A DNA stretch of 9,122 nt, from NCBI GenBank assembly GCA_964549785.1, contig CAZJXA010000132.1, forward strand, positions 1 through 9,122, in the 5' to 3' direction. Position numbers and translations under genes: made by a program. This document shows, piece by piece, positions 1 through 5,246 of this stretch (position 1 is the stretch's first letter; every line of letters begins with the position of its first letter). The notes beneath the pieces were generated by a model. It was given only the letters and a program-made list of their open reading frames with translations, made no database searches and had not been told where the DNA came from. Source of the stretch: JBEIUO01 sp964549785. GTDB taxonomy: Bacteria; Planctomycetota; Phycisphaerae; Phycisphaerales; UBA1924.

Positions 1-2
1 CG

Positions 3-887
3 CAAGATCGCGGTTCCGGGCCCGTTGGCCCCCGGCGGTTTGTGCGGCGCGAGGGCCAGGGACAGTCTTTTCTCGCCTCGCTCGCCACGGACGCACGGGC
101 CGAATCAACCGCCTGGGCCGAGTCCAAGATTCTGGAAATACCCAGCGAGCGAGTAAAGTCGGCTTCGTTCTCGGTGCCCGCGGGCGCGGCGAATGGGGAC
201 GATGCCGGCGCCGCCGTCGTGACGTCGATGTCGCGGGGGAGCAGCACGCAAACCGCCTACGCGGTGGCCGGGCTGCCGACGGGGCGGGCCCTCAAGGATC
301 AGTACGTTGCCGGGCGGGCCGCCCAGATGCTGTCCTACCTGACATTCGAGGATGTGCGGCCAGCTTCGGAAGTGACGTTCGATGGGCCGGGCGTTGCAAC
401 GGCCACGTTCACCATGTTCGACGGGCTGGTGCTCACCGTGAAGACCGCCGACGAGGGCGGAGAGGTGTGGCACCACGTCGCGGCCACGTACGAACCGCCG
501 CCCGAGCCGACCGTGGCTGCGCCCTCGATCGAGCCACCCTCACCCGCCGCCAACGCGGAAGCCAGCCTAGATGCCCCTTCGGAGTTGCCCGTCGCCGATC
601 CGTCGGCGGTCACGCCCGAGGAACAGGCTACGAACGAGGCGGCGGCGGCCGCGCTCCGGGCCGAGCGGGAAAAACTCGAATCGGAAGCGGCGGCCCTGAA
701 CGCCGCGTTAGGCCCGTGGGCCTTCCGCGTTCAGGAGTTCAAGGCCAAACAGTTGCGGACGATGATGGAAGACCTCTTGGCCCCGGCCGCGGAGCCTACC
801 ACGATTCCGTCAGACCCTCCATCCGCCCCGGCACTAAACCCGATCGCGCCCGACGGGAGCGGCTCGCTGCTGGTGCCGCCGCAATAG
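3..887 (+). CDS. DUF4340 domain protein, 3' part (start outside window)
   Basis: The frame is open from the left edge with no stop, so the true start lies upstream. The GTG at 42 falls inside conserved-looking sequence (FVRREGQGQSFLAS) and is not a convincing start. The visible part resembles the C-terminal half of DUF4340 proteins: an EIPSERV segment (about 147-167), a LPTGRAL..QY..R.AQMLSYLTFEDVRPAS block (about 273-370), a TFTMFDGLVLTVKT strand pair, and a final LNAALGPWAFRVQEFKAKQL helix followed by MMEDLL. In this family the genes often lie behind Gld-like ABC transporter genes, and a role as an envelope-associated accessory protein is inferred from that; its biochemical function is unknown. 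A Pro/Ala-rich linker (about 485-620) and an Ala/Glu coiled-coil-like stretch (about 625-705) separate the two conserved parts. A second Pro-rich tail ends in SLLVPPQ. The family call is fairly sure; the function is not. Confidence 0.75.
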   Translation, partial: QDRGSGPVGPRRFVRREGQGQSFLASLATDARAESTAWAESKILEIPSERVKSASFSVPAGAANGDDAGAAVVTSMSRGSSTQTAYAVAGLPTGRALKDQYVAGRAAQMLSYLTFEDVRPASEVTFDGPGVATATFTMFDGLVLTVKTADEGGEVWHHVAATYEPPPEPTVAAPSIEPPSPAANAEASLDAPSELPVADPSAVTPEEQATNEAAAAALRAEREKLESEAAALNAALGPWAFRVQEFKAKQLRTMMEDLLAPAAEPTTIPSDPPSAPALNPIAPDGSGSLLVPPQ

Positions 888-993
888 CGAGGCCTGAGTT
901 CTGCGGGGTGTGTGTTGTCCATGTCTCTGGCCCGCGCTTCGGGAGGGCGGGTGCCTCGGCTTGGGAAATCCGATGCCCTCGACCGAACTCGCC
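888..993. other. Short gap between convergent genes
   Basis: This 106-bp gap separates the stop codons of the DUF4340 gene (+) and pgeF (-). It must hold the 3' ends of both transcripts. The only structure I can see is a weak GC hairpin, CCCGC at 931-935 with GCGGG at 947-951 and an 11-nt loop. It has no T-tract on either side, so it is not a convincing intrinsic terminator. No gene is supported here. Confidence 0.4.
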
Positions 994-1695
994 TTAAAGA
1001 GCTGGCCCGATTCCCGCCATCATCCGGCCTGTTGTCCCGGCGTCTCGGCGGTACGAGAAGAACCGCGGGTCACCGACGGTGCAGAGCGCGGCGGTGACAT
1101 CGATGTCCTTCACACCCGCGCGGAGTTGCAAGGCCACCGCCTTGACGAGGTCGACGTGCGAGCGGTCGGCGCGGCCCGCTGCGATCAGCGTGTCCGCATC
1201 GGCACCGAATCGCGTGCGGAAGGCGTCCGCCACCTCCGGGCCGACCTCGAAGGCAGCCTTCGAGATGCAGGGGCCGACCGCCGCGAAGATCGGTTGATCC
1301 GTGAGGCTCCGCACGAGGGCGAGGGCGTTGGTGACGACGCCGTTGACGACGCCCCGCCAGCCCGCGTGGATCGCCGCGACGACGGCGCCGTCGAGGGTTG
1401 CGAGCAGGATGGGGACGCAATCGGCGGTTTGAATCGCGACGATCGTTCGGACGTCGGCCGTCACCAGCGCATCCGCGTCCGGCGCGGTTCGCGCTCCGCC
1501 AGAGTGAACGGGCAGAGCGGCGGCGCCGTGCACCTGGCGGCATCGGACCAGAGTGCGCTCGGGCCAACGGGCGTGGATGAAGGCGTCGGCGGCGTCGTTA
1601 CCCGCCAGGTCGCCCGCGTCACGGGTCGAGAAAAAATGCGGGGCATTGAGACTGCCAAGTAGAGGGCTGAGCAGGGGGCTTGGCAATGGCGGCAT
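994..1695 (-). CDS. pgeF: PgeF/YfiH/LACC1-family purine nucleoside phosphorylase (multicopper 'polyphenol oxidase' family)
   Basis: The 233-residue protein is full length for the family (about 230-260). Family hallmarks appear in order: HFFSTRDAG (20-28), CRQVHG (52-57), DADALVT (73-79), TADCVPILL (90-98), AAIHAGWRG (107-115), GPCI (141-144), FEVG (149-152), CT (205-206) and FFSYRRD..TTGR (212-224). H56, C93 and H110 match the metal-binding His/Cys/His triad. Characterised relatives (LACC1/FAMIN, YlmD) carry out phosphorolysis of adenosine, inosine and methylthioadenosine and deaminate adenosine; E. coli YfiH (PgeF) is also linked to correct peptidoglycan precursor composition. The protein is probably cytoplasmic, as no signal peptide is seen. 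It begins 51 bp after the stop of the secreted toroid gene on the same strand, so co-transcription is likely. The ATG at 1695 has no clear Shine-Dalgarno sequence, only a GAGAA inside a possible hairpin. The family assignment is very sure; the exact substrate in this organism is not. Confidence 0.93.
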   Translation of the reverse strand: MPPLPSPLLSPLLGSLNAPHFFSTRDAGDLAGNDAADAFIHARWPERTLVRCRQVHGAAALPVHSGGARTAPDADALVTADVRTIVAIQTADCVPILLATLDGAVVAAIHAGWRGVVNGVVTNALALVRSLTDQPIFAAVGPCISKAAFEVGPEVADAFRTRFGADADTLIAAGRADRSHVDLVKAVALQLRAGVKDIDVTAALCTVGDPRFFSYRRDAGTTGRMMAGIGPAL

Positions 1696-1701
1696 GCAAG
1701 G

Positions 1702-1735
1702 TTCTCGACGATTGTCGCCCGGGCGATGACGAGAA
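1702..1735 (-). promoter_or_regulatory. Imperfect stem-loop in the leader of pgeF
   Basis: The 51-bp gap between the toroid gene and pgeF contains a 12-bp perfect palindrome, TCGCCCGGGCGA (1715-1726). It is flanked by a second matching arm pair, TTCTCG (1702-1707) and CGAGAA (1730-1735). In the minus-strand transcript these arms could form a hairpin with an asymmetric internal loop, ending 6 nt before the pgeF ATG. The promoter-proximal copy of the arms would include the only purine-rich stretch that could act as a ribosome-binding site. It has no U-tract, so an intrinsic terminator is unlikely. A regulatory role is inferred from position only. Confidence 0.3.
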
Positions 1736-1746
1736 GCCGGCTGCGA

Positions 1747-3018
1747 TCACGGGCTGCTCGCCGCGCGCAGGGCGATGAGTGCGTAGGCCGTGATCAGGAC
1801 CGGGTCGTTCTCCATCCAACGGTCGTCGACGGAGCGGAAACCGCCGTCCTCATTCTGGAGCGACGCCAGACGCGCGACAAGGTCGGCCCGCCAATCCCGC
1901 AGCGCGGGCGCGCCGTCGGCGTCCTTGGTCGGGATCGTGGGCTCGCCAAAGGCCTCCATGGCCTTGGCAAAAACCAGCATGTAGTAGTAGAGGCCGTCGG
2001 TCCCCACGCCCGGATTTTCTTCGAGCGTGTAATTGGCGGCCATCCACTGCCACGCGGCCGTGACCCGGGGGTCATCCTTCTTGAGACCGGCATAAAGGTA
2101 ACTCTTGAAGCCCGCGTACGTCATCGAGCCGTAGGATCGCAGCCGGCTCGCCGTGGTGCCGTCGCTGAGGGTTTCCTCCATCATCGGCGCGTTCGATTGA
2201 CCACCTCCTTGGTCGTCCCGGTTGACGCTCGTTGAATAAATGAAACCCCCCTGTTGCGAGCCGTCGGCATAGGCCAGGTCGTTCACTTCAACGCTTCCGA
2301 TCCGCTCGACCATCTGGGTTCGTTGCAGGAAGACGACGGCCCGCTGGAAGGCCGCATCGCCGGGCTCGACACCGCAGTCGCGCAGCGCTTCCACCCAAAA
2401 AGAGGTGTTCGAGAGATCGGGCCGACCATGCTTGCCGTAGCCCACGCCGCCGTAAAACGGGTGGTCCTTTGTCACAGGCGTTGCGCTCTCACCCAGGCCC
2501 TCGTGAGTGACGGCCCCTTCGCCGTACTGGATCGAACGCAGAAATGCGAGTGCCCGCTTGACCGCCGACTTGGCTTCCGGCGTGCCGATTTTGGAGAGGG
2601 CCGAAGCGCAGATCGCCGTGTTATAACTCGGAAGGATTTGGTCGTAGATGCCGCCGTCCTCCTGCTGCATGGAGAGAACATACGCCACGGCGGCGGCGAT
2701 CGCGGGGTCCTTTTCGGAGGCTTGCGGGTTCAGCAACATCCCCTGAAGCACCAGCCCGGTGATCGCGGGGAAGGTGGGTCCCTTCGGATTCACGCCCCAC
2801 CCGCCGCCGGGGTCCTGCATCCCCCTCAGGTACGACTCGGCCTTTAGCGCAATCTCCGCCGCTTGGGCCACCGCCTGGGCCGCCCTGTCGCGGTTCGCCG
2901 GCCCGCGGGCGGCTTCTGTTTGGCGCAGGTCTTCCAGCAGCGTCGTGGGCTCCGACTGGGCCGGGGCGACCATGTGCGCGAGAGACAATACGAGAGCAGG
3001 CACCAAGCGACACATCAT
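1747..3018 (-). CDS. Secreted prenyltransferase/squalene-oxidase-repeat (alpha-alpha toroid) protein
   Basis: The product has 423 residues. A signal peptide is visible (hydrophobic core 5-18, likely APA/Q cleavage near residue 20), so the protein is exported. The mature part carries QW-like repeats of the terpenoid-cyclase/prenyltransferase toroid fold: QDPGGGW (68-74), QQEDGGI (118-124), a GGVGYG...SFWVEAL block (190-212), GGFIY (257-261), SYGSMTYAGFKSYLYAGL (295-312), GLYYYMLVFAKA (342-353) and QNEDGGF...ENDPVLITAYALIAL (388-417). Squalene-hopene cyclases are about 630 residues and have a DxDD motif; neither is seen here, nor the zinc-ligand pattern of protein prenyltransferase beta subunits. 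A catalytic role therefore cannot be claimed. ATG 3018 is preferred because GGGAG (3031-3027) lies 8 nt upstream; ATG 3015 is an alternative. The frame stays open further upstream, antisense to hscA, but that part lacks family features and the signal peptide marks the true start. Fold call good, function unknown. Confidence 0.82.
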   Translation of the reverse strand: MMCRLVPALVLSLAHMVAPAQSEPTTLLEDLRQTEAARGPANRDRAAQAVAQAAEIALKAESYLRGMQDPGGGWGVNPKGPTFPAITGLVLQGMLLNPQASEKDPAIAAAVAYVLSMQQEDGGIYDQILPSYNTAICASALSKIGTPEAKSAVKRALAFLRSIQYGEGAVTHEGLGESATPVTKDHPFYGGVGYGKHGRPDLSNTSFWVEALRDCGVEPGDAAFQRAVVFLQRTQMVERIGSVEVNDLAYADGSQQGGFIYSTSVNRDDQGGGQSNAPMMEETLSDGTTASRLRSYGSMTYAGFKSYLYAGLKKDDPRVTAAWQWMAANYTLEENPGVGTDGLYYYMLVFAKAMEAFGEPTIPTKDADGAPALRDWRADLVARLASLQNEDGGFRSVDDRWMENDPVLITAYALIALRAASSP

Positions 3019-3025
3019 GAGGCAG

Positions 3026-3031
3026 TCTCCC
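3026..3031 (-). promoter_or_regulatory. Ribosome-binding site of the toroid gene
   Basis: Read on the minus strand this is GGGAGA. Its GGGAG core lies 8 nt before ATG 3018, which supports that start. It overlaps the CCCAATTGGG palindrome by three bases, so a protein bound there could also hide this site. Confidence 0.55.
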
Positions 3032-3038
3032 AATTGGG
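3029..3038. promoter_or_regulatory. 10-bp palindrome between divergent starts
   Basis: CCCAATTGGG is a perfect palindrome inside the 37 bp that separate the two divergent starts (3018 on the minus strand, 3056 on the plus strand). Its position would suit an operator for a dimeric regulator, but its short length means it could be chance. No regulator gene lies nearby in the window. Confidence 0.3.
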
Positions 3039-3055
3039 TTTCATATCGTTGGCAC

Positions 3056-5002
3056 ATGCCCGAGCCCGTGCCGAACGTTCCAATAACCCCGGCCTCCGAC
3101 CCCATCGTTGGGCCCATCGTCGGGATCGACCTGGGCACCACCAACAGCCTCGTGGCCTTCTGCGATGAAAAAGGGCCGCGGATTCTGCACGGGCCGGATG
3201 AATCACCGCTGCTGCCGAGCGTCGTTCGATATGAAGCCGACCCTTCGGCGGTCGGCGGGCTTCGGGTCACCGTGGGCCAGGCCGCCCGAGATGCGGCCAG
3301 TGCGTTCCCCCTGACCACGATCTCCAGCGTGAAGCGGCTGATGGGCCGCTCGATCACCGAGGCGGGGACAATGCTTCGCACCGATGCAGCCGTCGAAGGA
3401 GCACGCGGCACGATCCGTCTTCGCCTGCCGGTCAATGGACCCGACCAACCCGGGACCGACCGGTCTCCCGAAGAAGTTTCCGCCGACATTCTCAGGGTTC
3501 TCAAGGCCCGCGCTGCGGTTTCGTTGGGAGTTCCCGTCACGCGCGCGGTCGTCACGGTGCCCGCATACTTCGACGATGCCCAGCGCCAGGCCACCCGGAC
3601 TGCGGGCCGTCTCGCCGGGCTCGACGTTGTGCGGATTGTGCCGGAACCCACCGCGGCAGCGTTGGCGTATGGCCTTTCACGCCCCAAGGGCCCGTCCACG
3701 GTCGCGGTGTACGACTTGGGCGGAGGCACCTTCGATATCTCGATCCTGCGATTAACCGAGGGCGCCGCGGCGGGTGATCGCTCGTTCTATCAGGTGCTGA
3801 GCACGTCCGGCGACACCTCGTTGGGCGGAGACGACTTCGACCGCGCGCTCGCGGAGCTCTTCCGGGGCGAGCTCGCGGCGAAGACGGGATCGGGGCCGGA
3901 CTCGCTCGACGGCGGAGCGGTGCGCGGGCTCCTTGACCTGGCCGAGCGGGTGAAGCGGCGATTGAGTGAAGCCGATGTTGCCGATGCCTCGATGGATGTC
4001 GGCGGCGTGGCGTATTCGCGCCGGGTCACGCGGGCTGAGTTTGAGCGGCTTATCGAACCCCTGGTGGAGCGGAGCATCCGCGCGTGCCAGCGGGCGGTGG
4101 CGGATGCCGAGCGGGCCCTCGGGGAGGCGCGGATTGAGTGCGTGGTGCTGGTGGGGGGCTCGACGCGGGTGCCGATGGTGCGGGCCCGCGTGGGGGCGTT
4201 CTTCGGAGTGGAGCCCTACACGGCCGTCAACCCGGACGAAGCGGTGGCGTTGGGCGCGGCGGTGCAGGCCTCGATCGTCAGCGGTCGGAACTCGTCGGCG
4301 TTGCTGCTGGACGTCATCCCCTTGAGCCTCGGTGTCGAGACCGTCGGCGGGGCGGTCGCCAAACTGATCTTCCGTAATTCGACCGTCCCGACGCGGGCCA
4401 AGGAGATGTTCTCGACCAGCGTCGATGGGCAGACTTCGATCCGATTGACGGTGTATCAGGGTGAGCGAGAGATGGCCGCGGATTGCCGGAAGTTGGGTGA
4501 GTTTCACCTGCGCGGTATCCCGCCGATGCCCGCCGGCATCCCGCAACTCGAGGTGACGTTCGCCGTCGATGTGAACGGGGTGCTCGGCGTTTCCGCCACC
4601 GAGCGGCGCAGCGGGAAGCGGGCCGGGTTGCAGGTCGTCCCCAATCACGGTTTGAGCAGCGACGAGGTGGACGCGATTGAGCGGGCATCGCTGACACACG
4701 CCCAGGGCGACATGACCCAGCACCGCATCGTCGACCTTATCGCCAACTCGACGCTCGACCTGAAGTGGATCGGGCAGCGGCTGGAGCGGCACGCGTCGTT
4801 GCTGGACCCCGCTTATCGCGCGGACCTCGAAGAACGTCTCGCGTCGCTCGCGGCGATGGTCGCTGCCGCCAAGGCCGACTGGCGGGCGGTCGACCCGAAC
4901 ATCTTTCACGATCGCAAGGAAAGCCTTGATCGTGCGAGTATTCGGTTGCAGGAGATTTCGATCACGGAGTCGCTCAAGCAATCTTCCGCCGCGGAATCGT
5001 GA
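3056..5002 (+). CDS. hscA: Hsp70-family chaperone, HscA type
   Basis: The 648-residue protein is a complete Hsp70. ATPase domain motifs are GIDLGTTNS (23-31), TISSVKRLMGRS (88-99), VPAYFDDAQRQ (168-178), EPTAAALAYGL, VYDLGGGTFDIS (from 218) and VGGSTRVP (366-373). The linker and substrate domain begin at LLLDVIPLSLG (about 416). Several signatures fit HscA better than DnaK: AYFDDAQRQ instead of AYFNDSQRQ, DCRKL...LRGIPPMPAG (from 476) instead of DNK.LG.F.L.GIPPAPRG, and a P/V-rich leader of about 20 residues before the first ATPase motif. HscA with the co-chaperone HscB helps transfer Fe-S clusters from the IscU scaffold in the cytoplasm. No iscS, iscU, hscB or fdx gene is in the window, so the role rests on homology. 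ATG 3056 is chosen. An in-frame ATG at 3017 would add 13 residues and overlap the divergent gene's start codon; neither has a clear Shine-Dalgarno sequence. A general DnaK paralogue is the alternative. Confidence 0.87.
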   Translation: MPEPVPNVPITPASDPIVGPIVGIDLGTTNSLVAFCDEKGPRILHGPDESPLLPSVVRYEADPSAVGGLRVTVGQAARDAASAFPLTTISSVKRLMGRSITEAGTMLRTDAAVEGARGTIRLRLPVNGPDQPGTDRSPEEVSADILRVLKARAAVSLGVPVTRAVVTVPAYFDDAQRQATRTAGRLAGLDVVRIVPEPTAAALAYGLSRPKGPSTVAVYDLGGGTFDISILRLTEGAAAGDRSFYQVLSTSGDTSLGGDDFDRALAELFRGELAAKTGSGPDSLDGGAVRGLLDLAERVKRRLSEADVADASMDVGGVAYSRRVTRAEFERLIEPLVERSIRACQRAVADAERALGEARIECVVLVGGSTRVPMVRARVGAFFGVEPYTAVNPDEAVALGAAVQASIVSGRNSSALLLDVIPLSLGVETVGGAVAKLIFRNSTVPTRAKEMFSTSVDGQTSIRLTVYQGEREMAADCRKLGEFHLRGIPPMPAGIPQLEVTFAVDVNGVLGVSATERRSGKRAGLQVVPNHGLSSDEVDAIERASLTHAQGDMTQHRIVDLIANSTLDLKWIGQRLERHASLLDPAYRADLEERLASLAAMVAAAKADWRAVDPNIFHDRKESLDRASIRLQEISITESLKQSSAAES

Positions 5003-5246
5003 GCGAGGACAGAGCGGTCGATGGACGCGACCCCCGATGCGGAAGCCCCCGGCCGTCGCGTCGCGTCCCATCGGCACCCGGCGCAACGGAACGTCGGACC
5101 GCCCCATAACTCGCCGATTGCGTTGGGGGGATCCTGCGTTCCCCCGTTCGCACCCCGGGTTCTAGACCCTTCGCGGTTTGCGGATCACGAGGCGGTTGGC
5201 GACGGTCGATCCTGTGGGGCCGTCACCTGACCCTCTGGAACCGTCC
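5003..5246. other. Intergenic region between hscA and the propeller gene
   Basis: This 244-bp gap holds no supported gene. An open frame from ATG 5021 to 5230 reads Pro/Arg/His-rich sequence with no recognisable domain, and it is judged to be chance. Two small inverted repeats are present: GGGGGA/TCCCCC (5126-5131 and 5140-5145, 8-nt loop) and GGGT/ACCC (5157-5160 and 5166-5169, loop TCTAG). Neither is followed by a T-tract. They may mark the 3' end of the hscA transcript. The promoter of the propeller gene should lie here, but I cannot place it. Confidence 0.4.
5126..5145 (+). terminator. Possible GC stem-loop downstream of hscA
   Basis: GGGGGA and TCCCCC can pair as a 6-bp stem with an 8-nt loop, 123 bp after the hscA stop. 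The lack of a following T-run and the distance from the stop make a terminator role weak. Confidence 0.22.

Noticed and set aside
910..1662. Open plus-strand frame of 250 codons opposite pgeF
   Set aside because: The opposite strand encodes all PgeF family motifs; this frame shows only Arg/Asp/Gly-rich low-information sequence.
2254..2847. Open plus-strand frame opposite the toroid gene
   Set aside because: It lacks any recognisable domain and mirrors the repeats encoded on the minus strand.
3019..3729. Continuation of the toroid gene's reading frame upstream on the minus strand, adding about 237 residues
   Set aside because: It runs antisense to the conserved ATPase domain of hscA, has no family features, and would bury a clear signal peptide with its own ribosome-binding site.
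3752..5107. Open minus-strand frame of 451 codons opposite hscA
   Set aside because: It is Arg/His/Pro-rich with no domain, and is a typical antisense shadow in GC-rich DNA opposite a strongly conserved Hsp70.
5157..5169. GGGTTCTAGACCC, resembling a tRNA T-arm
   Set aside because: The loop does not fit TTCRANY, the stem is only 4 bp, and no acceptor, anticodon or D arm can be built around it.
5021..5230. Possible 69-codon gene between hscA and the propeller gene
   Set aside because: There is no Shine-Dalgarno sequence and no domain, and the Pro/Arg/His-rich composition is what random GC-rich DNA gives.
5178..5246. Earlier TTG start for the propeller gene
   Set aside because: It would place 23 extra residues, including Pro-rich sequence, before a normal signal peptide.
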